From JAHZFN01 sp965149945 (GTDB lineage Bacteria > Bacillota > Dehalobacteriia > UBA4068 > UBA4997), in contig CBCTTQ010000009.1 of NCBI GenBank assembly GCA_965149945.1, forward strand, positions 1 to 57,616: 57,616 bases of DNA, given 5' to 3'. Of the stretch, positions 34,941 to 42,779 are shown in pieces. Numbering within the stretch: the first letter of the stretch is position 1; each line of letters begins with the position of its first letter. The notes beneath the pieces were generated by a model. That model did not search any database. It worked only from the letters and a program-made list of their open reading frames with translations, and was not told the DNA's origin. The position numbers and the translations under genes were made by a program.

Positions 34941-35465
34941 TTACACCTCCTTATCCATCTGCTTCAATAAATCTTTCAACCCCGCGAGCCGAATGTCAAT
35001 ATCTTCTTTGTCACAATCGCAATCGCCCTCATTCAGATCAGCGCCGCAATGGGGACAAAGCCCCCTGCAATTCGGGTCACAAAGGAGTTTCATCGGTATT
35101 TCCAAAAAGATTTGTTTTAAAATCTGCGGCATCAGGTCAATTTCATCACCGGAAAAGAAATTAATTTCTCCATCTTCGTCGGCATCAACAATCTCTTGTT
35201 GATTGGTATAGAACTCTTCCACAATAACGGAGAAATCCCATCGGTAAGGCTTCAGGCAACGGCTGCAGATCAACCGCAAAGCGCCTGTTCCTCTTCCGCT
35301 CAATTCCAATAAATCACCAATATTTTCCATTTTCCCCCGAAAAGTAACAGGGGTCAGGAAAGTCAATTCGCCGTAATCATAAGCAGCGGTATCCACCGTT
35401 TCTGTTACGTTTACTGCTTCTGCCGCGTGTTTTACATTTTTCAGTTTCCCTACATTAATGTTCAA
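34941..35465 (-). CDS. YceD/DUF177 protein
   Basis: About 174 residues. DUF177 proteins bind 23S rRNA or influence its accumulation and lie before rpmF in most bacteria. Conserved: NINVGKLKN start, LICSRCLKPYRWDFSVIVEEFY with the CxxC pair, FLEIPMKLLCDPNCRGLCPHCGADLNEGDCDCD with the second cysteine set. The open frame begins at an ATG at 35549, but a consensus promoter lies inside that upstream part (-10 at 35497-35502), so those codons are not transcribed. TTG at 35463-35465, preceded by GGTGA at five bases, gives the family N-terminus M-N-I-N-V-G. Confidence 0.88.
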   Translation of the reverse strand: MNINVGKLKNVKHAAEAVNVTETVDTAAYDYGELTFLTPVTFRGKMENIGDLLELSGRGTGALRLICSRCLKPYRWDFSVIVEEFYTNQQEIVDADEDGEINFFSGDEIDLMPQILKQIFLEIPMKLLCDPNCRGLCPHCGADLNEGDCDCDKEDIDIRLAGLKDLLKQMDKEV

Positions 35466-35496
35466 TAGAATCACCGCTTTTTGAATAACCTTCTCT

Positions 35497-35525
35497 ATTA
35501 TACTGGGGGAAAAGTCTCCTGTCAA
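35497..35525 (-). promoter_or_regulatory. Sigma-A promoter of yceD-rpmF
   Basis: Consensus TTGACA (35520-35525), 17-base spacer, consensus TATAAT (35497-35502) on the minus strand. Confidence 0.92.
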
Positions 35526-35526
35526 C

Positions 35527-35554
35527 AATAAATGACTATATATAGTCATTTATT
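35527..35554. repeat. 28-base perfect palindrome upstream of the yceD promoter
   Basis: Perfect inverted repeat with no spacer, centre between 35540 and 35541 and core TGACTATATATAGTCA. It ends one base from the -35 hexamer of yceD-rpmF and 30 bases after the stop of the ferredoxin gene. It could be a regulator binding site or an A/U-rich terminator for the upstream gene; the lack of a U-run argues mildly for the former. Confidence 0.7.
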
Positions 35555-35584
35555 TTATATTCTTTTTTTTGAATCATCATCCTT

Positions 35585-36367
35585 TCATTCCGCAAAAAAG
35601 AATTCCGGTTCTTTACGCCGATTTAAAAGCATCCCTTCTAGTTTTTGTACTGTTTGCAAAAACATAGGGTGATCGATACCCCGCGCGTGTTCAGGGCAAT
35701 GTTTTACACAGGCAAAGCAATTAATACAGCGGTCTCCGTCTACCTCTTTGGGATGATTTCTGTCAATAGCGGCAGTCGGACAGACGGCGGCGCAGCTGCT
35801 GCATTCCGTACAAGCTTCATTGGCGACAGGATGCATTGGCATACCGGCAAAAACTTTATAAGGATGATTTCCCGGCAGAGCCAAAGGAGCAACAGGCAAT
35901 TCTCCTTTCAGTCTTTCCCGCAGTTTTTCCGCGAATTCATCCATCCGCGCCGTATCGGCGGCGTCGGGACGACCTTCGGCAATACGGGCGGAAAAAGTAT
36001 GGGGCGCGATCCAGGAGGCAGCCGCAATTCCGACAAACCCCTTTTTGGAACAAATTTCCTGCTCTTCCAAAAGAGCGTCATCAAATTCACGATTCCCGTA
36101 AGAAACCATCCAAACAGCAGGTGTATGATCTCCTTGCAGACGATCGAAAATACCACCCTGCACTTGGGGCAAGCGTCCGCCGTAAACAGGCGCACCCAGC
36201 AACACCAAATCCTCCGCGGAAAAATGATAGGTTCGGGCTCTGGTTTCCGGATTGGTCAAATCAATAGTTTGATAGTATTTGTCTAGACGACCGGCAATAC
36301 CTTCCACATAAGCTCTGGTTCCTCCGGTGGAACTGAAATATACTGCATATACTTGTTTGATATTCAT
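35585..36367 (-). CDS. EFR1-type flavodoxin-ferredoxin protein
   Basis: About 260 residues. The N-terminal flavodoxin-like domain has VYFSSTGGTRAYVEGIA (phosphate loop, residues about 7-22) and LLGAPVYGGRLP. The C-terminal domain carries two [4Fe-4S] motifs, CTECSSCAAVCP and CINCFACVKHCP. This is the clostridial EFR1 (flavodoxin plus ferredoxin) architecture, an internal electron relay between FMN and iron-sulfur clusters; partners unknown. The start at 36367 has AGAGG seven bases upstream; an 18-codon extension is open but less likely. Stands alone between yceD and divergent ylbJ. Confidence 0.87.
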   Translation of the reverse strand: MNIKQVYAVYFSSTGGTRAYVEGIAGRLDKYYQTIDLTNPETRARTYHFSAEDLVLLGAPVYGGRLPQVQGGIFDRLQGDHTPAVWMVSYGNREFDDALLEEQEICSKKGFVGIAAASWIAPHTFSARIAEGRPDAADTARMDEFAEKLRERLKGELPVAPLALPGNHPYKVFAGMPMHPVANEACTECSSCAAVCPTAAIDRNHPKEVDGDRCINCFACVKHCPEHARGIDHPMFLQTVQKLEGMLLNRRKEPEFFFAE

Positions 36368-36542
36368 CTTCATTCCTCTTTTCTGTAAAATTTCATCGAC
36401 TCGCTGAGCCATCCTTTTCAATCACTTCTCAATCAATCGACTTCTCAACCAAGAAAATCACCGTCTGCCGAAAAAAGTTCTAAAACTTCAGCATTAAGAT
36501 AAAGATAAGTAAGCGCTATGTTGCAAACAACCGGGGTATGTC

Positions 36543-37679
36543 ATGTCCGCAATCAAAATTTTCCTTGGAATTTTCACCTTTCTGATAATGCTACATGAAC
36601 CGCAAATGATTTATGACGCGGCGGCGTTTGCTTTGGAAACTTGGTGGAACAGCGTTCTGCCCGCCCTGCTGCCCTTTTTTATTGTTTCGGAATTTTTGAT
36701 GGCGGTAGGTCTCATGGACTGTTTGGCGCTTTGGCTGGAACCGGTAATGCGCCCGTTATTTCGTCTTTCCGGCGGTTCCGCTTTAGCTATGGTCATGGGC
36801 TTTGTTTCCGGCACCCCCACCGCAGCAAACATTACAGCCATCCTCTATAAACAAAAGCTTTGCAGCAAGGATGAAGCAGAGCGATTACTGGCATTTACCA
36901 ATAACGCCGGACCTCTCTATATTTTGGCTGCTGTCGCCGTCGGAATCTTTCAAAATCCGGCGGTGGGCATTCTCTTGTTTCTCAGTCACTATCCCATCAA
37001 TTTGCTCTTCGGTTTTTTGCTGCGCTTTTTCGCAAAGGATTCCCGTCCTCCAACCGATCCTTCTCCGCACCTTTTTACCGCAGGGCTGCGGCAATTGTTT
37101 AACAAACCCCTGCCTCCCTTTGGCAGTTTGCTTGCATCAGTTGTAAAAAAGGCATTGCGCAACATCGGGGTGGTGGGAGGATTTATGGTGGTCTTCGGTA
37201 TTTTAACCGCTGCTTTTGACATCGCGGGAATTACTGCTCTACTAGCCCATTTGCTGAGTCCCTTTGCCGCTCTTTTTGCTATCGACCCTGCTTGCCTATC
37301 CGCTTTAGCGGCGGGATTTTGGGAAATGACCATTGGTATCGCCGTGTTACCTCAAGCAAACGCTGATTTATTGAGTATGTTATTAGCGACCTCGGCAATT
37401 TTAGCATGGCAAGGAATCTCTATCCAATCCCAAGTAGCAGCCATGGTAGCGGATACTGATTTATCCTTGGCCAAATACCGGCTCTGCCGTCTCATTCATA
37501 GCTTTTTAGCGCCGCTCACTATTTCTTTCCTCTATAAAAAAACCGCACCCGTTTTTGCCGCGGTTAAGACAGGTGCAGTTTCCTCATATTCTTTTCTTTC
37601 TCCGATGAGCCTTCTGTTGTGCGGTCTGGGCACCATTTTGCTCATCGCCTGCATCGGAATGCTGATTTCTAAAAAATAA
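36543..37679 (+). CDS. ylbJ: Sporulation integral membrane protein YlbJ
   Basis: 378-residue polytopic membrane protein with about 8-9 hydrophobic segments and two Gate-type nucleoside-transporter-like repeats (LWWNSVLPALLPFFIVSEFLMAVG at 33-57; GFMVVFGILTAAFDIAGITALLAHLLSPF near 220). In Bacillus YlbJ is made under sigma-E and is needed for spore cortex formation. The plus-strand gene is convergent with the coiled-coil gene 9 bases away. The region upstream has no clear sigma-E promoter that I could recognise. Start ATG at 36543 with a GGGG-type site. Confidence 0.88.
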   Translation: MSAIKIFLGIFTFLIMLHEPQMIYDAAAFALETWWNSVLPALLPFFIVSEFLMAVGLMDCLALWLEPVMRPLFRLSGGSALAMVMGFVSGTPTAANITAILYKQKLCSKDEAERLLAFTNNAGPLYILAAVAVGIFQNPAVGILLFLSHYPINLLFGFLLRFFAKDSRPPTDPSPHLFTAGLRQLFNKPLPPFGSLLASVVKKALRNIGVVGGFMVVFGILTAAFDIAGITALLAHLLSPFAALFAIDPACLSALAAGFWEMTIGIAVLPQANADLLSMLLATSAILAWQGISIQSQVAAMVADTDLSLAKYRLCRLIHSFLAPLTISFLYKKTAPVFAAVKTGAVSSYSFLSPMSLLLCGLGTILLIACIGMLISKK

Positions 37680-37687
37680 AAAGGACA

Positions 37688-38185
37688 CTACTGGCGGCGG
37701 AAATTATCGCGCGTTGTAGTCACATTGCCCAAGACGTTATTCAAATTACCGATAACTTGATTCAACATACTGTCTACATATCTCTTAGCATCATCTGTTA
37801 CTTTTTGCGCATTGGCGTTAGCTTGTACCACTACATTTTCCGCATAAGACTGGGCTTCCGCCAACATTTTTTCCGCTTCTTTTTGGGCAATCTGATAAAT
37901 CTCGCTTTCGGTAATCATTTCATCCGCCCGTTTTTTGGCGTCTTCCAGCATTTTTTGTCCCTGGCTTTCGATGCTTTCCAATAATTTATCGCTTTGCTCC
38001 AAAACTTGCTTGGATTGTTTGATTTCTTCCGGCAAAATTGAATGGATTTTATCAATGATTTCCAATACATAGTCTCCATCAATGATTACCTTCCCGGACA
38101 ACGGAACACGAGAAGAAGTATCAATGTAATTTTCCAACTCTTGCAGCAAAGCGTTAATATCCATATTGTCAATCATATTTTCCAT
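37688..38185 (-). CDS. Coiled-coil protein downstream of rsmD
   Basis: 165 residues, mostly one long alpha-helical coiled coil (about 60-145) rich in Glu, Lys, Ala and Gln (KMLEDAKKRADEMITESEIYQIAQKEAEKMLAEAQ). The N-terminal part MENMIDNMDINALLQELE resembles DivIVA/ATPase-like proteins found in the rsmD-coaD-ylbJ neighbourhood of Clostridia, often labelled ATPase without catalytic motifs. No Walker motif, signal peptide or membrane span. Start at 38185 has GGAGG eight to nine bases upstream. Role unknown; DivIVA-like scaffolding is a guess. Confidence 0.75.
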   Translation of the reverse strand: MENMIDNMDINALLQELENYIDTSSRVPLSGKVIIDGDYVLEIIDKIHSILPEEIKQSKQVLEQSDKLLESIESQGQKMLEDAKKRADEMITESEIYQIAQKEAEKMLAEAQSYAENVVVQANANAQKVTDDAKRYVDSMLNQVIGNLNNVLGNVTTTRDNFRRQ

Positions 38186-38209
38186 CGTCAAGTCCTCCAT
38201 AACTATAGT

Positions 38210-38785
38210 TTAACATTTTTCTATTTCTTTATTCGCAGTAAAGGATTTCAATCCATAATAAACGACTTTTGTATCTCCGTAAACCGAGGTTTTGTAACAC
38301 TCCCACAAATCAGACTGAAACAGTTCTTCTTCTTTGCTGCCGGTTTCCAAGATAACCACCACATCCTCAGACAATACGCCCTCAGCCAGCAAAATCGGTT
38401 CCATCATACCGATAAAGCCACGGTGATAAGGCGGATCTAAGAAAACCAACTGATAGCCACCGGAAAGTTTCGGTAATATTTTTTCCGTTTGTCCCATATG
38501 GACACTGCTTCGTTCGGCCATTTTAGCACGCAGCAAATTTTCCTTAATCACCGTAACGGCCTGTCGATCACGATCAATAAAATCCACAAAAGCGGCGCCA
38601 CGGCTTAATGCTTCGATGCCCAAAGCGCCACTGCCGGCAAAAGCGTCCAGCACCTTGGCACCAACGGTTAAATCCGCCAACACATTAAACACGGCGCCTT
38701 TTACTTTATCCGTTGTCGGTCTAGTTTTCATTCCTTTCGGAGCCTTAAGATTCAGACCTTTCGCGCTGCCCGCGATCACACGCAT
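38210..38785 (-). CDS. rsmD: 16S rRNA (guanine966-N2)-methyltransferase RsmD
   Basis: 191 residues, full length. SAM-binding Rossmann fold with VLDAFAGSGALGIEALSRGA (motif I, about 43-62) and catalytic DPPYHRG (motif IV, about 117). N-terminal MRVIAGSAKGLNLKAPKGMKTRPTTDKVKGAVFNVL is typical. Cotranscribed with the coiled-coil gene 24 bases downstream. coaD, its usual neighbour, is absent here. Confidence 0.95.
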   Translation of the reverse strand: MRVIAGSAKGLNLKAPKGMKTRPTTDKVKGAVFNVLADLTVGAKVLDAFAGSGALGIEALSRGAAFVDFIDRDRQAVTVIKENLLRAKMAERSSVHMGQTEKILPKLSGGYQLVFLDPPYHRGFIGMMEPILLAEGVLSEDVVVILETGSKEEELFQSDLWECYKTSVYGDTKVVYYGLKSFTANKEIEKC

Positions 38786-38840
38786 AAGTGTCCACCTATC
38801 GATCCCATAAATTTTACCTGCGATTATTCAGATATATTTC

Positions 38841-38869
38841 ATTATAACAAAAACTGAATAAAAAGTAAA
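38841..38869 (-). promoter_or_regulatory. Promoter of rsmD
   Basis: Minus-strand TTTACT (38864-38869), 17-base spacer, consensus TATAAT (38841-38846). Confidence 0.65.
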
Positions 38870-38913
38870 ACCTTTTCCTAAAATATAATCAGAAAATCTT
38901 TGAAAGGAACGAT

Positions 38914-39882
38914 TTGGCAATGAACCACCATTTTTTTCAAGCAAAAAATTTAGATTTGGCTATGGAAGCAACCAGCTGCCTGCGCGGAAAAAGCAATCGA
39001 GAAATAGAAGGTATACGAGAAACAATTCGTCGAACAGAGCACACCCAAATCACGGAAATTGAAATCCTTAATGAGAAAGGCGCTCAACGCATGGGCAGAT
39101 CTATCGGAAATTACATCACCGTCGAAATTCCGGAATTGACTCGTTATAATGAAGCTTCTTTTGTGGAAGATATTGTATGGACAATAATCGGTGTGTTGAG
39201 ACATCTTTACACCGCGCCCAAAGACAAACCCACACTCATCATCGGGCTGGGAAATCTGTTTACCATTCCTGATTCTCTGGGACCGGAAGTCCTTTCCCAT
39301 ATCCAACCGACCGCACACATTTTTCCGGAATTACCCCAAGAAACGCGGGAAAAAATCTGTCCTCTCTGCCTGTTTACACCGGGAGTTTTGGGTAATACGG
39401 GCATCCCTACCTTTGATACAGTTTACGGCATCGTCAAAAAAATTCAACCGGCAGGCGTCCTCATTATTGACGCGTTGGCAACCTGTAGCATTACCCGTAT
39501 CTGTAACACCATCCAAATGACTGATACGGGTATCCGACCCGGCTCAGGAATCAGCCGCAACAATAAAGAAATCAATTCGGCCAATCTGGGTATTCCGGTT
39601 ATTGCGATTGGTATTCCTACCATTGTTCACGCAGGTGTCATTATTGAAGAAGCTCTTTCCCGTTGTTTTTCCCATCCGAGCATTCAGGGCTCCGCGGTTG
39701 ATGACCAAGTTATCTCGGACACTATAGAAGCACTGCTCCATCCTTATTCCGGCGACTTAATGGTCACACCCAAAGAAATCGACACCATGATCCCCGTCTG
39801 CGCCAAAATATTGGCTAAAGCCATCGTGCGTACGGTTCATCCCGGGTTAACTTCCGACAATTATCAAGAACTCATGCAATAA
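38914..39882 (+). CDS. gpr: Germination protease GPR
   Basis: Aspartic-type protease (A25) stored as zymogen in the spore that degrades SASPs at germination. 322 residues. Family segments: TLIIGLGNLFTIPDSLGPEVLSHI (near 107), FTPGVLGNTGIPTFDTV (near 152), LIIDALATCSITRICNTIQMTDTGIRPGSGI with the active-site Asp, and SANLGIPVIAIGIPTIVHA. The propeptide would be the first 10-15 residues. Start TTG (38914) or ATG (38920); AAAGGA spacing suits the TTG, codon usage the ATG. It is 126 bases from its substrate gene on the same strand. Confidence 0.95.
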   Translation: MAMNHHFFQAKNLDLAMEATSCLRGKSNREIEGIRETIRRTEHTQITEIEILNEKGAQRMGRSIGNYITVEIPELTRYNEASFVEDIVWTIIGVLRHLYTAPKDKPTLIIGLGNLFTIPDSLGPEVLSHIQPTAHIFPELPQETREKICPLCLFTPGVLGNTGIPTFDTVYGIVKKIQPAGVLIIDALATCSITRICNTIQMTDTGIRPGSGISRNNKEINSANLGIPVIAIGIPTIVHAGVIIEEALSRCFSHPSIQGSAVDDQVISDTIEALLHPYSGDLMVTPKEIDTMIPVCAKILAKAIVRTVHPGLTSDNYQELMQ

Positions 39883-39915
39883 ACAATCATATACAAAAAC
39901 TGCCATTTATTTTTT

Positions 39916-39945
39916 GTATAATCTTAAAAGGCGCTAACCATAATA
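39916..39945 (+). promoter_or_regulatory. Sigma-G (sigma-F) type promoter of the SASP gene
   Basis: GTATA (39916-39920), 18-base spacer, CATAATA (39939-39945): an exact fit to the forespore consensus GHATR-N18-CATWHTA, about 60 bases before the SASP start. Confidence 0.8.
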
Positions 39946-40008
39946 CGAATGTTGACAGAAAAAATCTGAAACAACAACGAAAACCAATACCGTGGAGGTG
40001 AAAGAAAA

Positions 40009-40230
40009 ATGGAAAACAAAGAAGTATTGAGACAGTTCAAAACAGAAGTAGCGAACGAATTGGGTCTGAACAACTACGACCAAATCGACAAAGGGATGTT
40101 GACTTCCCGTCAGAACGGTTATGTTGGCGGTAATATGACCAAGAAAATGGTTGCCTTTGCCGAACAGGCGATTGCTTCCGGCCAAGCCAACTCCATCAAC
40201 AACGCTGCGCAAACTCAGCAGATGAAATAA
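40009..40230 (+). CDS. Alpha/beta-type small acid-soluble spore protein
   Basis: 73-residue DNA-binding protein that coats spore DNA, protects it and serves as amino-acid store. Family core: FKTEVANELGLNNYDQIDKG, with the GPR cleavage site expected after the Glu of KTE-VANELG, and TSRQNGYVGGNMTKKMVAFAEQ, with the GGxMTKKMV DNA-contact block. Strong ribosome-binding site (GGAGGTG) before the ATG. It has a forespore promoter upstream and a bidirectional terminator behind. Length and Asn/Gln-rich tail are normal. Confidence 0.95.
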   Translation: MENKEVLRQFKTEVANELGLNNYDQIDKGMLTSRQNGYVGGNMTKKMVAFAEQAIASGQANSINNAAQTQQMK

Positions 40231-40297
40231 CCACCCTCTGTCTGCGCAATAGCTGCCCTTTGAAACAAATTGTTGTGACACAGTCACTGCAAGATAT

Positions 40298-40340
40298 AAA
40301 AAAGGCTCAACCCTTATTTCCGTAAGAGTTGAGCTTTTTT
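40298..40340. terminator. Bidirectional terminator between SASP gene and recG
   Basis: Arms GCTCAAC (40305-40311) and GTTGAGC (40328-40334) with inner CTTA/TAAG pairing, A-run on the left and T-run on the right. Serves the two converging genes. Confidence 0.9.
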
Positions 40341-40358
40341 CATAGTTTTTCGAGATAT

Positions 40359-42695
40359 TTACGAATTAAGCAGACGTAATTTTTCTTGAACCCGTTCCTC
40401 CAAAAGAGAGCCGACATATTCTTTATTACGCAAAAGCTCTATCGCGTCTTCTCTGGCAGCCGCCATCAACTGCACGTCTCTGGCAACATTGGCGATTTTC
40501 ATTTCGGCAATACCGCTTTGCCGAGTGCCGAACAATTCCCCCGCTCCGCGTAAACGCAAATCGGCTTCCGCGATTTTAAACCCGTCGGCAGTTGCCTGCA
40601 TCGTCTTCATTCGTTCTCTGGCCACAGGTGTTTTGGCATTATGCAGCAAAATACAATAAGATTTATCAGCGCCGCGTCCCACACGCCCCCGCAGCTGATG
40701 CAGTTGTGCCAGCCCAAACCGTTCCGCGTCCCGCACCATCATCACGGTGGCGTTGGGTACATTGATCCCCACCTCGATAACAGTGGTGGCAACCAAAACC
40801 TGAATGACACCATCGGCAAAAGCGCGCATCAAAGCCGCTTTTTCTTTCGGTTTCATCTGTCCGTGTAACAATCCCACTTCATAATGGCGGAATTCCTGTT
40901 CTGACAAACGTTTTGCCAATTGAACAGCGCTTTCCAATCCTTCCATTTTTTCCGATTCTTCCACTAAGGGGCAAACAATATAGGCCTGTCGTCCCTGATC
41001 CAATTCTTTTTTGATGAAATTCAATGCCCGGGCTTCTTTGCCGTAATCTACAGCATAAGTTTCCACTGCTTTACGCCCCGGGGGCATTTCGTCAATGACG
41101 GAAATATCCAAATCCCCGTACAGTGTCATGGCTAATGTGCGAGGAATAGGCGTCGCCGTCATCACCAACACATCGGCATAAGCTCCCTTTTCCTGAAAAA
41201 TCGAACGCTGCGCTACTCCGAATCGATGTTGTTCATCAGTAACAGCCAATGCCAACCGTTTGAATTTCACTTCTTTTTGAAACAACGTATGAGTACCGAT
41301 AACCAAATCAATATCTCCGTTTTGCACTTGAGCCAGCAATTGCTTGCGCTCTTTACCCGTAACATCTCCAGTAAAAAGTGCTGTTCGGTAACCAAAAGCA
41401 GAAAACAACGGCGCCAAAGATTGATAATGCTGTGTCGCCAAAATTTCCGTCGGCGCCATCAAGGCGCCCTGATAACCAGCACGCGCGTTTTTGTAAAGAG
41501 CGGCGGCGGCCACAATGGTTTTTCCGCTGCCCACATCCCCTTGCACCAATCTGGTCATTGGCTGACCGCGTTCCATATCCTGAAAAATTTCTTCTATCAC
41601 ACGATTCTGCGCGTTGGTAAAGGGAAATTTCAGTTTCGCCTGAAATTCCGATAGGCAATTTTCATCCTTAGGACGCGCAATACCCGGTGTGTGATCGGGC
41701 AGACGATTTGCCAATACGGTCATTTGCAGCACTAACAACTCTTCATAAGCCAAGCGATTTCTGGCGACAATGATCGATTCTTTGGAACTAGGAAAATGGA
41801 TATCACAAACCGCCTGCTTCAAAGAACAAAACCCATGTTTTTGCAACAATGATTTCGGCAATGTCTCTGACAAATAGGAGCCGTATTTTTCCCACGCCTG
41901 ATTTAACGCGGACCGCAGCGCCTTTTGATTCAAACCGTTGGTAGTGGGATATATCGGTAAAATCTGCGGCTCGATTTTCGTTTCTTGATCGGTAAAGGAA
42001 AAATCCTGCACATAAAATTCCGTTCGTTGATAGCGGCGTTCTGCTTTCCCGTAAAGAGAAATCTCCCGACCGGGAATCATTTTTTCTTTTAAATAACGTT
42101 GGTTAAACCACACTGCCTGCAAAGCAGCGGTTCCGTCACTGATTAAAACTTTCAAAATGGTCAGCCGCTTGCCCGCCGACACCACAGAACTATCCAAAAT
42201 TTTTCCTTGAATAGAAGCCGATTCATTAATTTCCAAATCACAAATTCGTCGACGAGCGCCGCGGAACTCATAATCCCGCGGGAAATAAGCAAACAAATCG
42301 TCAATGGTATAAATTCCCAATTTTCGCAAAAGAACTGCTTTTTTAGGGCCGACTCCTTTCAAATATTGAACCGAGGTACGCAATGCACTAACAGCATCCT
42401 GAAGTTGCGGTGAGCGTTGCGTCGGCGGAGCGGCTGATGGCGAATTCCACGTAAGCTGTTCCGACTCTTCCCGTATCTTTTGAAGCAGCAAAGGGCGTTC
42501 CAATAGGCTGGCTTTAGCATATTCCGCGGCCAAAGCAGATAATCTGTTTTTAATCGCTTCCTCATCAGAAGAAAGAACCAGCATCTGAACGGCGTTTTGC
42601 AGCCAAAGAGAAAATCCGCCTACCACCCCGCTGTCTAAATAGCCTTGCTTTTCTTCCGATCTTAAACTGGTTTCCCATTCTTTTGGTATCGTCAT
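40359..42695 (-). CDS. recG: ATP-dependent DNA helicase RecG
   Basis: Branch-migration helicase that reverses stalled forks and processes Holliday junctions. About 778 residues. N-terminal wedge/OB domain (about 110-280, LKGVGPKKAVLLRKLGIYTIDDLFAYFPRDY), then DEAD-like motor: GDVGSGKTIVAAAAL (Walker A near 395), DEQHRFGVAQR (motif II near 498), SVIDEMPPGRK, VLVATTVIEVGINVPNA (motif V) and QLHQLRGRVGRG (motif VI). Start ATG at 42695 follows GGTGA. It comes after yloV across a terminator, the classical order. Confidence 0.97.
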   Translation of the reverse strand: MTIPKEWETSLRSEEKQGYLDSGVVGGFSLWLQNAVQMLVLSSDEEAIKNRLSALAAEYAKASLLERPLLLQKIREESEQLTWNSPSAAPPTQRSPQLQDAVSALRTSVQYLKGVGPKKAVLLRKLGIYTIDDLFAYFPRDYEFRGARRRICDLEINESASIQGKILDSSVVSAGKRLTILKVLISDGTAALQAVWFNQRYLKEKMIPGREISLYGKAERRYQRTEFYVQDFSFTDQETKIEPQILPIYPTTNGLNQKALRSALNQAWEKYGSYLSETLPKSLLQKHGFCSLKQAVCDIHFPSSKESIIVARNRLAYEELLVLQMTVLANRLPDHTPGIARPKDENCLSEFQAKLKFPFTNAQNRVIEEIFQDMERGQPMTRLVQGDVGSGKTIVAAAALYKNARAGYQGALMAPTEILATQHYQSLAPLFSAFGYRTALFTGDVTGKERKQLLAQVQNGDIDLVIGTHTLFQKEVKFKRLALAVTDEQHRFGVAQRSIFQEKGAYADVLVMTATPIPRTLAMTLYGDLDISVIDEMPPGRKAVETYAVDYGKEARALNFIKKELDQGRQAYIVCPLVEESEKMEGLESAVQLAKRLSEQEFRHYEVGLLHGQMKPKEKAALMRAFADGVIQVLVATTVIEVGINVPNATVMMVRDAERFGLAQLHQLRGRVGRGADKSYCILLHNAKTPVARERMKTMQATADGFKIAEADLRLRGAGELFGTRQSGIAEMKIANVARDVQLMAAAREDAIELLRNKEYVGSLLEERVQEKLRLLNS

Positions 42696-42714
42696 CAAAT
42701 CACCACACTTTATC

Positions 42715-42745
42715 AAAAAAGGCAGACAGAAAATCTGTCTGCCTT
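42715..42745 (-). terminator. Terminator after yloV
   Basis: Perfect 10-bp arms (42734-42743 and 42721-42730), three-base loop, six U on the minus strand, just before recG. Confidence 0.9.
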
Positions 42746-42779
42746 TATAAACGAAATGTGTCTTTTCGCATTTTCTTTT

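Noticed and set aside
36422..36542. Sigma-E promoter before ylbJ
   Set aside because: I looked for a KMATATT/CATACA-type pair, expected for a mother-cell gene, and found no acceptable match.
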